DNA from: JAVBMP01 sp031552315
Lineage (GTDB): Bacteria > Desulfobacterota > Desulfovibrionia > Desulfovibrionales > Desulfovibrionaceae
DNA: 24,140 bases
Assembly (NCBI GenBank): GCA_031552315.1
Contig: JAVBMP010000055.1
Coordinates: 1-24,140 of the forward strand
Reading direction: 5' to 3'
Position numbers and translations under genes: made by a program. The number at the start of each line of letters is the position of its first letter. Positions within the stretch are counted from its first letter, which is position 1. Below, piece after piece: positions 7,717 through 15,340 of the stretch. The notes beneath the pieces are model-generated. The model searched no databases. It had not been told where the DNA came from and was given only the letters and a program-made list of their open reading frames with translations.

Positions 7717-8841
7717 TTAAATTATAACGGCGCCGTCACCCTCTTCCACAGACAAACCTGTGGCCCAGCTTGACCAGCCAAGGCGCAGGCCGCTTGCGTC
7801 ATCAAGCTTCCATGGCCTTACTTCTTCAGGCAGCAGGCGCAGTTCCACATCAAAATCAAGGCGTGATTTCAAGGTGAATTTGACCAGGGTATGTAATTCG
7901 GCGAATTTTTCTTCAGACGGCAAAAAAGAATTGAATTGTTCCCAGGTGAGCTCAGACAGGCAAATGCGGAATTTGCCGGTTTGGTCGGGCATTTCATCAC
8001 CCAGCACAAAATCTTCACCCAGGGCGCAATTTTCTTCACCCAGGCGGGCGCGTTGCTCTTCCGGCACAGCTACCCAGCGCATTATGCAGGGTTGTATGTG
8101 GACGGCCTGGTGGTTGAAGTAATGGCGCAAAATACTTTCCAGCGAGCCAACGGAATCACTGTTGAAGGAAATAAGGCCAACGTAAGCCATAAGCCTTGGC
8201 CAGCGCAGGTCTTTGGCCTGCCGCAGCTCTTTGTGGCCCGCGCCGAAAAAGCCGAAAAAGTGGTTGGAAAGCCTGTCCGAGGCTTGCGGTTTATACTGCG
8301 CGTAATAGCGGTATTTGGCCCAGGTTTGGTGCAGCAGGCCCACCAGGCGGTGGTTGAAAATATCAAAAAAATCTCGCAGGGCGTCGGCTTCATCCGCATG
8401 TTGCGCCACATATTCGGTGAAATAGGCCGGCATGGGAGAACCCGCGCCGTGCAAGCCCATAAGGTTCAAGGTAAAGTTGGCTTGCGGGCCAAGGTTTTCC
8501 CGTTCCACAATATCAAAGGCGGCTATGTCGCCCGGCGGGAAGGAAAGGGCGGGGTTTACCTTGTAGCGGACGCTATTGGCGTTTACGCCCGCCCCCGCGC
8601 CCCTTGCGCCGCCTGTGCCGCCTGTGTTGCCCGCTTCTTTCGCGGCCCGGCTGCGCAGCCACCTTTCCGCTATGTCAACCGCTTGGGGGAAGGCGAAGGA
8701 ACCGGGCAGGGCGCGCAAATTTTCCAGCAAAAGCGGTTCATTCCGGGGCAGTTCGCCGGGGGCCGCTTCATTCAGGGCCGGTTCATTCAAGGCCGCTTCA
8801 GCGGCAAAATCCGGCCCATGGCCGGAAGACCCGTTTTTCAT
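7717..8841 (-). CDS. tssG: T6SS baseplate subunit TssG (ImpH/VasB)
   Basis: 374 aa from the ATG at 8839-8841. This ATG overlaps the tssF stop in the four-base ATGA arrangement typical of translational coupling. A longer frame would need a GTG at 8871 inside tssF and is less likely. Family features are LLLENLRALPGSFAFPQAV near the N-terminus, ANFTLNLMGLHGAGSPMPAYFTEYV in the middle, and the region FGFFGAGHKEL...LMAYVGLISF. TssG forms a heterotrimeric TssF2G complex in the baseplate wedges. Two low-complexity segments stand out: an ALNE-type repeat near residue 25, and a Gly/Ala-rich insert just after the first conserved helix (AGNTGGTGGARGAGAG). The gene lies 18 nt before clpV in the operon. 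Confidence 0.93.
   Translation of the reverse strand: MKNGSSGHGPDFAAEAALNEPALNEAAPGELPRNEPLLLENLRALPGSFAFPQAVDIAERWLRSRAAKEAGNTGGTGGARGAGAGVNANSVRYKVNPALSFPPGDIAAFDIVERENLGPQANFTLNLMGLHGAGSPMPAYFTEYVAQHADEADALRDFFDIFNHRLVGLLHQTWAKYRYYAQYKPQASDRLSNHFFGFFGAGHKELRQAKDLRWPRLMAYVGLISFNSDSVGSLESILRHYFNHQAVHIQPCIMRWVAVPEEQRARLGEENCALGEDFVLGDEMPDQTGKFRICLSELTWEQFNSFLPSEEKFAELHTLVKFTLKSRLDFDVELRLLPEEVRPWKLDDASGLRLGWSSWATGLSVEEGDGAVII
8761..8801 (-). repeat. 15-bp tandem repeats near the 5' end of tssG
   Basis: Units at 8761-8775 and 8776-8790 and a partial one at 8791-8801 follow the pattern GGCCGCTTCATTCAG with one or two changes each. They encode the Ala-Leu-Asn-Glu-rich N-terminal stretch of TssG, before the conserved domain. 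Confidence 0.75.
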
Positions 8842-10613
8842 AGGCTTACCCTGCCCAGCCTGGCCGGCCACCGGTATTCTTCCCCACGGGAAACTTCTTC
8901 AACTATAAGCTGGTGGAAGCTGTTTACCGTGGCGTAAAGGGCGAAAAATTCATTGAGGATGGAACCGAAAAGGTACATGCCGCCTTCACAGCTGAAGGCG
9001 CGTTGATCCATTATCAGGCGGGTTTGCGCCCCGCGCACCGGCAGGCCGTGGTGCACGCGGTCTGTTTCCCGCGTGCTAAGGCTGATCATGCCGTTCATGG
9101 TTTTTTCAAGTATTCTGGCCCTTGGCCTGTCATAGAGCGAGCGGAAGTCATAGGCGCTTAGCATGGCCCGTAAGGCCCGCACATCGGTTAGTGAAACATA
9201 GTTCAGCGACATGTTTGAAAGCAGGCGCCAAAGGAGGTTGCCTTCAAGCGGCGGGTTGAAGGAAGGCACAACCGGCGTTATGTTGCTGAAGCCAACCGCG
9301 CCCTGGGCATTGTCGGCCAGGGCGCTTATGTCGCCCACCCCCAGTTCTTTGGGCAGCGCCCGGTTGGTGCAGGTAAGTTCCACAGACACGGTTGCCGGCA
9401 GGGGCACGATGGATTCATTCGTATCCTGCACAAAAGAAATATAGGTTTCCGTTCCCTCGTCCTTGTTTGAAGGGCGGATGCGCAGGCGGTAATAGGAAGT
9501 GTGTTGCCCCTTGCCCGCTTCATGTTCAAAAGATTCAAAAGGCAAGTAGCGGCGGTTGTCTCTGGCGTTCGGCCCCCAACTGCCTACCTTGTCCACGCTG
9601 TAAACCGCGTAATCGTAAGGGGTGCGCGGGTCTGGCACTATGCGGTATTCGGTTCTGTGCTGGTCCAGCGGCACGGGTGAGGCATCCATGCGGAAAAGGT
9701 TTATTACGGGCGTGCAAAAAAGCTGCCAGTTGCCCGGCCTGAAAGATTCATAGGCCTCCGGCAGTTCCTTCAGCACAAAGTGAATTTCAAATTCCGTTGC
9801 GCCGGGGTGTTCCTTCAGCGTGTTTTTGTTCAGGCCCTGTTCAAGGCCGGAAAGGTTCACAAACAGGAACTTTTCCGGGAAGCAGAAATATTCCTGCAAA
9901 ATGCGGTAGCCGGGGAAGGTGCTGGGCGGGTAGGGGTAAAGCCCCTCATTTTCCTGAAACCCGGCCGGGCCAAGGCAGGAAGGGGGCAATACGGCCACAA
10001 TGCGCTCTTCTTGCATGCTGTCACGCAAGACAATACGCGCCTCTTTAACCCGTTCCAGCAAGGTAAAATACAGGGTTTGGGCGATTGCCGTTTCTCCGGC
10101 CAAAAAAAAGCGCAGGCTTGATAACGGAACATTTTCAAGCGGCACGCCAAGGCATTGCAGGCGCAGGGCAATGGAGGCCTCGCCCCGGCGTTCCAGAATG
10201 CGCATATCCGCCACCTTCAGGGGGTAGACATCCGTTTCATAAACAGTGCGGAAGCGGCAGGGCGTGCCGTTGACGGGCACGGACACAACTTCTGTGCCGC
10301 GCGTGATTGTGGCCTTGCCGGAAAGGTTGCCGCCGGGCTGGTACTGGATGATGCTGCAAGCCGGAATGGGCCGCAAATAGTTGGGCCAAAGCAGGTTAAA
10401 AAGGGAATGGGTTATTTCTGGCAGTTCATCATCCAGCTTTTGCCGTAACCTGCCGGATAAAAAAGCGAAAGCTTCAAGAATGCGTTCAACGTCCGGGTCT
10501 CGCCCCGGGGTGCCCAAAAAAGGAGCCAGGGCCGGGTTGCGCTCGGAAAATTCTTTGCCGAGTTCACGCAGGGCCAGCAGCTCATCTTGATAGTAACGGT
10601 TGAACACAGCCAT
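8838..10613 (-). CDS. tssF: T6SS baseplate subunit TssF (ImpG/VasA)
   Basis: 591 aa, full family length. The N-terminus FNRYYQDELLALRELGKEF, followed by NPALAPFLG, GRDPDVERILEAFAFLSGRL and LLWPNYLRPIPACSI, is the characteristic TssF start. The rest aligns in style along its length (GTEV, CRFRT near 115-125; LEGNLLWRLLSNMSLNY near 465). TssF pairs with TssG in the baseplate around the VgrG hub. The ATG at 10611-10613 has only a weak ribosome site. It is separated from tssE by 225 nt containing strong hairpins, the only large gap inside the core operon. The stop overlaps the tssG start by 4 nt. Confidence 0.95.
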   Translation of the reverse strand: MAVFNRYYQDELLALRELGKEFSERNPALAPFLGTPGRDPDVERILEAFAFLSGRLRQKLDDELPEITHSLFNLLWPNYLRPIPACSIIQYQPGGNLSGKATITRGTEVVSVPVNGTPCRFRTVYETDVYPLKVADMRILERRGEASIALRLQCLGVPLENVPLSSLRFFLAGETAIAQTLYFTLLERVKEARIVLRDSMQEERIVAVLPPSCLGPAGFQENEGLYPYPPSTFPGYRILQEYFCFPEKFLFVNLSGLEQGLNKNTLKEHPGATEFEIHFVLKELPEAYESFRPGNWQLFCTPVINLFRMDASPVPLDQHRTEYRIVPDPRTPYDYAVYSVDKVGSWGPNARDNRRYLPFESFEHEAGKGQHTSYYRLRIRPSNKDEGTETYISFVQDTNESIVPLPATVSVELTCTNRALPKELGVGDISALADNAQGAVGFSNITPVVPSFNPPLEGNLLWRLLSNMSLNYVSLTDVRALRAMLSAYDFRSLYDRPRARILEKTMNGMISLSTRETDRVHHGLPVRGAQTRLIMDQRAFSCEGGMYLFGSILNEFFALYATVNSFHQLIVEEVSRGEEYRWPARLGRVSL

Positions 10614-10657
10614 GTTATATAATCCATGTAGTTACTGAATATTATGCCCAGGCGGGC

Positions 10658-10707
10658 GGGGGACGCTGTCCCCCGAACCCCCTGCCAAAGGGGGTAACCC
10701 CCTTTGG
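10658..10707. repeat. REP-like double hairpin between tssE and tssF
   Basis: Two perfect inverted repeats lie next to each other. The first has a 7-bp stem GGGGGAC/GTCCCCC (10658-10664 with 10668-10674) and a 3-nt loop. The second has a 10-bp stem CCAAAGGGGG/CCCCCTTTGG (10685-10694 with 10698-10707) and a 3-nt loop. Neither is followed by a T-run on either strand, so they are not classical intrinsic terminators. Dispersed GC-rich palindromes of this kind inside operons act elsewhere as RNA-stability or polarity elements; that role here is inference. Confidence 0.7.
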
Positions 10708-10774
10708 AAACCCTGATAATTTTGCGCCCTGATAATTTGCAACCCCATAACGGGGATCAGGAGGGTGGGGGTCT

Positions 10775-10821
10775 GGGGTAGGAAACCTCAAGGGCTTCAA
10801 GTCCTTGGGGTTCCCTACCCC
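10775..10821. repeat. Long hairpin between tssE and tssF
   Basis: A 19-nt arm (10775-10793) pairs with 10803-10821 across a 9-nt loop, with a single mismatch and one G-T wobble. The outer stem is GGGGTAGG/CCTACCCC. It begins 18 nt after the tssE stop on the minus strand. With no T-run behind it, it may protect the upstream tssABCE message or attenuate transcription into tssF; this is untested. Confidence 0.75.
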
Positions 10822-10838
10822 AGTATTCGCATGCGCGG

Positions 10839-11225
10839 CTAGCGCCCGCGCAGTTTGTCGCCTTCCAGCCGCACGTCCCAGTGCCAGGGGCGCGTGTTGC
10901 CGTATTCGTCCAGCGCTTCGGCCGTAATATGCAGGCCCATGCTGAAGGTGGAATCCGGCAGGGGGCTGTGTGTTACCTCAACATTTACAAGCCTTGGCTC
11001 GTAAGCCGTTATGCATTCTTTTATGCCTTTGCAGGTAGCGTTTATCAGGTCTGTTCTGGAAAGGGTAAGGTCGTTAAGGTCGGGAAGCCCGTAATCCGGC
11101 AGGCTTTGCACGGAACCTTGCCGGGCGATGAACATGCGCAACAGGTGGTTGCGGATGGAATCATCCTCTTCCAGCCCGCAGGCGGCGTTTGCGCCTGTAA
11201 GCCTTTCAAACAGGCTTCCCGCCAT
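10839..11225 (-). CDS. tssE: T6SS baseplate protein TssE (gp25-like)
   Basis: 128 aa, within the usual range for this gpW/gp25-family (phage T4 gp25-like) wedge protein. It starts with SLFERLTG and contains the conserved helical region DSIRNHLLRMFIARQGSVQSLPDYGLPDL, where the SLPDYGLPDL segment is diagnostic. The ending (VRLEGDKLRGR) is Arg-rich. TssE links the sheath to the baseplate. The ATG is preceded by AAGGAATAAGTT (good ribosome site) and lies 3 nt after the tssC stop, so the two genes are co-translated or tightly coupled. Strong hairpins follow its stop. Confidence 0.94.
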   Translation of the reverse strand: MAGSLFERLTGANAACGLEEDDSIRNHLLRMFIARQGSVQSLPDYGLPDLNDLTLSRTDLINATCKGIKECITAYEPRLVNVEVTHSPLPDSTFSMGLHITAEALDEYGNTRPWHWDVRLEGDKLRGR

Positions 11226-11228
11226 AAC

Positions 11229-12704
11229 TTATTCCTTCTCCAGCTTGCCTACCAGAGAAAGCGTGAAGTATGCGCCCATGTACTTGAAATGCGGGCGAAT
11301 ATTCATGCTTACCCGGTACCAGCCCGGATCGCCTTCCACGTCTGTCACTTCAATGCGGGCCTCACGCAGGGGGCGGCGGCTGCGAATGTCTGAACTGGGG
11401 TTTTCCTGGTCGGCCACAAACTGGCGCAGCCAGGTGTTCAGTTCACGTTCCAGGTCCACCCGTTCCTTCCATGAACCTATGTGTTCACGCTGCAACACCT
11501 TGATATAATGCGCAAGGCGTGAAACGATGAACAGGTAGGGCAGTTGCGCGCCCAGTTTGTAGTTAAGTTCCGCCGCCTTGCCTTCTTCAGAAATACCGAA
11601 GAATTTCGGCTTCTGGCAGGAGTTGGCAGAGAAAAAGGCCGCGTTGTCTGAACCTTTGCGCATGGTAAGGGCAATAAAGCCCTGTTCCGCCAGTTCATAT
11701 TCACGGCGGTCTGAAATGAGCACTTCCGTGGGAATTTTCATTTCAATGTCGCCCAGCGATTCATAAAGGTGCACGGGCAAATCTTCCACCGCGCCGCCGG
11801 AACGCGGGCCTATTATGTTGGCTGCCCAGCGGTATTTGGCAAAGCTTTCTGTAATGCGGGTGGCAAAGGCAAAGGCGGCGTTGCCCCACAGGAAGTTGGC
11901 GTGGCTGTCGTCTACATTTTCTTTGTAAACAAAGGCCTTTACCGGGTTTTCTTCCGGGTCGTAGGGCTGGCGCAGCAAGAAGCGCGGCAGGGTAAGGCCC
12001 ACGTAGCGGGAATCTTCAGATTCGCGGAATGACTGCCACTTGGTGTAGCGGGTGCCGCTGAAGATATCTTGCAGGTCTTTGAGGGCGGGCAGGCGTTCAA
12101 AGCTGTCTTTCAAGCCGAAAAATTCCGGCGCGGCGGCGGAAATGAAGGGGGCGTGCGACATGGTGGCCACTTTGGCTATGTTTTCCAAAAGGCGCATATC
12201 TGTAGCTGACGGGCCAAAGTAGAAGTTGCCTATCATGGCCCCTACCGGCTTGCCGCCAAACTGCCCGTATTCCGCCGTGTAAACCTGTTTGTAAAGGGCG
12301 GACTGCACAATTTCTGGTGAATCCAGGAAGTCGTCCAAAAGTTCATCTTTGGTGACGTTTATAAATTCCACAATGACGTTTTCACGGAAGTCTGTGCGCT
12401 CGGTAAGCAATTTCAGGCCGCGCCAGGTGGCTTCCATATCCTGAAAGTCGGAATCATGCAGAATTTGGTTGGTAAAGGCGCCCAGGCGGCGGTCAATATC
12501 CGCTATCATATGGTTGATTACGGCTTTGTTGACTTTTTCCCCCACCACTTCCGGGGCCAGCATGGAAACAATGGCCCCAATGCCCAGGCGGGCTTCCTCA
12601 TAGCCTTCATCCGCCGGGGTAAGGTTGGTTTCACTTATAATTTGCGCCAACAGCGAACCGGCGGGCAAGGAAGAGCGCTCGGCGTTTTGCAGTGTTTGAC
12701 TCAT
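11229..12704 (-). CDS. tssC: T6SS contractile sheath large subunit TssC (VipB/ImpD)
   Basis: 491 aa, the usual TssC length. Conserved features are TWRGLKLLTERTDFRENVIVEFINV near 90-120, PVGAMIGNFYFGP near 155, ANFLWGNAAFAFATRITESFAKYRW near 270-290, and the C-terminal block ASL-like FIVSRLAHYIKVLQREHIGSWKER followed by PGWYRVSMNIRPHFKYMGAYFTLSL. TssC interlocks with TssB to form the contractile tube; its partner ClpV is encoded downstream. AAGGAG lies 9 nt before the ATG, which is 6 nt after the tssB stop. Confidence 0.97.
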   Translation of the reverse strand: MSQTLQNAERSSLPAGSLLAQIISETNLTPADEGYEEARLGIGAIVSMLAPEVVGEKVNKAVINHMIADIDRRLGAFTNQILHDSDFQDMEATWRGLKLLTERTDFRENVIVEFINVTKDELLDDFLDSPEIVQSALYKQVYTAEYGQFGGKPVGAMIGNFYFGPSATDMRLLENIAKVATMSHAPFISAAAPEFFGLKDSFERLPALKDLQDIFSGTRYTKWQSFRESEDSRYVGLTLPRFLLRQPYDPEENPVKAFVYKENVDDSHANFLWGNAAFAFATRITESFAKYRWAANIIGPRSGGAVEDLPVHLYESLGDIEMKIPTEVLISDRREYELAEQGFIALTMRKGSDNAAFFSANSCQKPKFFGISEEGKAAELNYKLGAQLPYLFIVSRLAHYIKVLQREHIGSWKERVDLERELNTWLRQFVADQENPSSDIRSRRPLREARIEVTDVEGDPGWYRVSMNIRPHFKYMGAYFTLSLVGKLEKE

Positions 12705-12710
12705 AGCTGT

Positions 12711-13295
12711 TTACTCCTTGGGCGTAACGTCTTTGTCATCAGGCTGTTTTTCTGCCTTACCTTGCGCCTTGCCTTTTTTGGGGGCGGCAACGCCGGTAAG
12801 GTCTATGCCGGCCTGGGTAAGTTCCCTTTGAATTTCTTCACGCTGGCGCGGGTCTTTTATGGCGTCTTCAATGGCCTTGCGGAAGGCGGGCATGTTGCCC
12901 ATGGGGCCGCGCAAGGAAACCAGGGCCTCGCGTATGCGCAGCAGCTTGTTGGTTTCCGGTATTTGTTCCAAAAGCTGGCCCGGTTCAAAATCCCGCATGG
13001 ATTGGACGTTAAGGCGCACCGCCATGTCGTTTTCCGATTCGCCATCGTGCAAAACGTTGGGCACCGCTATGTCAAGGCGCAAATTTTGCTTTTCCATAAC
13101 TTCAGCGAAGTTGTTTTTATTGATGGAAACCGGCTTGCGATCCATAATAGGCCTGGGGTCGTGCCGTTTTTGGAAGTCGCCCAGCACCATTACCTTCAGG
13201 GGGAGTTCAATTTCCTCTACCGCGTTGCCGGTTGCGGGTTTAAAGGTAACGTTTATGCGCTCTTTGGGCGCTACCGATGTCTCTTTCTTGGCCAT
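12711..13295 (-). CDS. tssB: T6SS contractile sheath small subunit TssB (VipA/ImpB)
   Basis: 194 aa. The core IELPLKVMVLGDFQ...PIMDRKPVSINKNNFAEVMEKQNL followed by FEPGQLLEQIPETNKLLRIREAL is the family signature. The C-terminus (about 165-194) is a Lys/Ala/Gln-rich charged tail longer than the folded core needs. TssB and TssC co-assemble into the sheath. The gene starts with an excellent GGAGGAACCAA-ATG ribosome site, in keeping with high expression, 24 nt after tssA. In many systems tssB and tssC are adjacent as here. Confidence 0.96.
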   Translation of the reverse strand: MAKKETSVAPKERINVTFKPATGNAVEEIELPLKVMVLGDFQKRHDPRPIMDRKPVSINKNNFAEVMEKQNLRLDIAVPNVLHDGESENDMAVRLNVQSMRDFEPGQLLEQIPETNKLLRIREALVSLRGPMGNMPAFRKAIEDAIKDPRQREEIQRELTQAGIDLTGVAAPKKGKAQGKAEKQPDDKDVTPKE

Positions 13296-13319
13296 TTGGT
13301 TCCTCCGGTATTATTTTGG

Positions 13320-14930
13320 TCAATGTTCCTGAACTACATTTAAAGCTGTAAGCAAATTCAGCCAGTGCAAGTGCCTGGTCATTTCTTCCACTTTATCCGG
13401 GGCAATATTGCGCTGCCCAAAGTTGGTGGCAAGCAGCAGGGCCAGAATGCGGGCTGTCAGTTCCGGTTCCCAGTCCAGCAGCTTCCATTCCTCCAACTGG
13501 CTGTAAATTGCCCCCAGCAAGCGCACGGCCGCGTTTCTGTTGCCCATGGAAATGCAATACTGGGCTTGCAATAGGCCATGCAGCACCGCGCCGCGGTTGC
13601 GCCCGGCCTGCACAGTGCCCAATTGCTGCAAACCGGCCTGAAAACCGGCTTTGCCCCCAAGTTCCACCGCCTTTTTCAAAAGCTCTTCCATTTCCGCGTC
13701 AACGCTGGCGCTTTGCAGGCTGTAGGCCGCCGCGCCCATGTTTTTTTCTGAAGTGGACGCGCGCAGGCCTTCCAGCACCGTCAGGGATTTTTTGGAAACA
13801 AAGGGGGTGCCGTCTTTAAACCTGTAACTTAAAAGTTCTGGAAAGCGCCCCAAAAGGGAGGCCAGGCTAACGCGCAGGCAGGCGGCGGCGTTTGCGGCGT
13901 CCAGCCCGATCAGGCAGTTCAGCACCATAACGTGCCCGTCAAGCCAGAAGGGAGATTTGCCCGCTGCCCTTTCCAGTGACGGCAAAATTTCCGCGTAGCG
14001 CTTCCCTTCAACAGCCGCGCTGTATTCTTGAATTTTTTCCGCCGGAATGCCGCTGCTAAGCTGGGTTTTGCCCTGCTGGTCGGCTATGGGCAGCTGGGAA
14101 AGCGTGCCCCAAAGCCCAACCCGGCGTAGCTGAAAGGCCCGTTCATCTGTGGGGTTGGCGGCAAGGAAATGTTCGGCAAGTTGTTGTGTGTAATCTATAA
14201 CATGCCGTATAACCTGAGGGAAAACTTTAGGCGGAATGCGCCAGTCTTTATCCTGTTCCGCAAAATTCGCGTTTTGGCGCGTGTTGGCTTGCGCGGCGGG
14301 CGTGAAGGAATTTGGTGTTTGCCCGGGGGCCGCTTCCCGGCCCGTTTCCGCGCCCGCTTCTCCACTGGAAGACGGCAGCTGGCCGGACGCGGGAATTTTG
14401 GCGAATATTCCGCTGAAGACCGGGGCGTCTTCACCAACCTTTTCATTCAGCACCGCCTGAAGAAGCTCAAACTGCCGGCGCAAGGCGCTTACTTCCTCGC
14501 TGGAACCTTCCATGAAGGACGTGGTTTCCGCCGCGTGCTCAAAACGCCCGCAAAGCCAGACCAGGGGGGCCAGGCGGCGTTGCTGCCGCGTGGCGGGCGG
14601 GTAAAGCTGGGGCCACCATTCCCGCAGAATATGGGAAAGCGCGGCCAAAGCCAACGGGCAGGCCTTAATTCCATTAAGGCGGTATTCGGCGTAAACGGCA
14701 TAGGCCAGCGCCCAAATATCCTTGCTTTGCCCAGCCAGAAAGCTGGATGCCAACTGCGCCACTTTGGCCCAGTCTGTAGTTTCATCAGCATGGAGCGAGG
14801 CATCTTTTTCCACTTCAGCCCGCAAGGCCTCAAATTCCGTAGAAAAGCCGCAATCTTCGCCGCAAGGGCAAGCTTCCGCAACAGGCGTGCCCCACGCGGC
14901 AAGGTAAGTGTTTGAGATTGCTTCTTCCAT
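13320..14930 (-). CDS. tssA: T6SS assembly protein TssA (VasJ/ImpA family)
   Basis: 536 aa. The N-terminal ImpA domain (about 5-135) contains AWGTPVAEACPCGED and then IWALAYAVYAEYRLNGIKACPLALAAL and REWWPQLYPP, which are the family hallmarks. A low-complexity linker (about 170-220) precedes a middle region (VFPQVIRHVIDYTQQLAEHFLAANP...) and a C-terminal domain ending LHWLNLLTALNVVQEH, resembling the VC_A0119-type TssA. TssA proteins recruit the baseplate and cap or coordinate tail polymerisation. This is the first gene of the minus-strand cluster. The ATG at 14928-14930 has only a weak ribosome site, and the candidate promoter lies about 150 nt upstream. Confidence 0.93.
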   Translation of the reverse strand: MEEAISNTYLAAWGTPVAEACPCGEDCGFSTEFEALRAEVEKDASLHADETTDWAKVAQLASSFLAGQSKDIWALAYAVYAEYRLNGIKACPLALAALSHILREWWPQLYPPATRQQRRLAPLVWLCGRFEHAAETTSFMEGSSEEVSALRRQFELLQAVLNEKVGEDAPVFSGIFAKIPASGQLPSSSGEAGAETGREAAPGQTPNSFTPAAQANTRQNANFAEQDKDWRIPPKVFPQVIRHVIDYTQQLAEHFLAANPTDERAFQLRRVGLWGTLSQLPIADQQGKTQLSSGIPAEKIQEYSAAVEGKRYAEILPSLERAAGKSPFWLDGHVMVLNCLIGLDAANAAACLRVSLASLLGRFPELLSYRFKDGTPFVSKKSLTVLEGLRASTSEKNMGAAAYSLQSASVDAEMEELLKKAVELGGKAGFQAGLQQLGTVQAGRNRGAVLHGLLQAQYCISMGNRNAAVRLLGAIYSQLEEWKLLDWEPELTARILALLLATNFGQRNIAPDKVEEMTRHLHWLNLLTALNVVQEH

Positions 14931-15082
14931 ATACCAGGTTCACTTGTGTTATTTACGCGCGAATATAAAACCGGGCGGTTAAAACAATATGCTGTGTCTT
15001 TCATTGCGGCGCTTATGCAAACCCGCTTTTGAACGGCGTCAACGTACAACTATGAGATATTTATGAATACATATTTATACAT

Positions 15083-15111
15083 ATAATAGTAGGAAATAAA
15101 ATAAATTGCAA
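15083..15111 (-). promoter_or_regulatory. Candidate sigma-70 promoter of the T6SS operon
   Basis: Read on the minus strand, TTGCAA (15106-15111, 4 of 6 to the -35 consensus) is separated by exactly 17 nt from TATTAT (15083-15088, 5 of 6 to the -10 consensus). It would give a leader of about 145 nt before tssA. AT-rich sequence produces such matches by chance, so confidence is modest. Confidence 0.4.
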
Positions 15112-15171
15112 TAGCAAAACTTATATAAAGAACGAGATGCTTTTGCCGTAAGGCTTGTTTCCATTTCACGG

Positions 15172-15187
15172 TCGTGACTACACTGCC
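15172..15187 (+). repeat. 16-nt direct repeat, upstream copy
   Basis: TCGTGACTACACTGCC occurs here and again at 15364-15379, 192 nt downstream, where it encodes codons for ARDYTA at the start of the 195-aa protein. It could be a partial duplication of the gene start; the flanking bases do not match. Confidence 0.7.
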
Positions 15188-15194
15188 TAAAACG

Positions 15195-15223
15195 CTGTAA
15201 AATTTTATCAGGCATAATATAAT
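15195..15223 (+). promoter_or_regulatory. Candidate promoter for the 195-aa gene
   Basis: A perfect -10 hexamer TATAAT at 15218-15223 lies 17 nt after CTGTAA (15195-15200), a weak -35 (3 of 6). The predicted leader is about 110 nt to the ATG at 15341. Confidence 0.3.
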
Positions 15224-15340
15224 AGCTTGTGCGACAACGCTTTTCGATATTATGATGCGGGCACCAGCCGGTTTGCCTGTGAAGACCAGATCGGCTTGCT
15301 GGCGTGAAGAAGCTTTAGAACCGGGGACGTATAAGGCACC

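Larger units (their letters stand above)
14931..15340. other. AT-rich divergent intergenic region (tssA / 195-aa gene)
   Basis: No convincing protein gene is visible on either strand. The 410-nt region is AT-rich and holds candidate sigma-70-type promoters in both directions (described separately) and one copy of a 16-nt direct repeat. I searched both strands for a -24/-12 sigma-54 element and found none with correct spacing. Confidence 0.6.

Noticed and set aside
8842..8871. Longer tssG start at GTG 8871
   Set aside because: It lies within tssF; the ATG in the four-base ATGA overlap with the tssF stop is a better coupled start.
7936..8937. 333-codon plus-strand open frame opposite tssG/tssF
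   Set aside because: Antisense to two well-supported baseplate genes; no domain or start signal.
12456..13343. 295-codon plus-strand open frame opposite tssB/tssC
   Set aside because: Overlaps two sheath genes entirely; no independent evidence.
15257..15277. Possible sigma-54 -24/-12 promoter (GGGCACC ... TTTGCC)
   Set aside because: Spacing between the GG and GC elements is 3 nt too long for a sigma-54 promoter.
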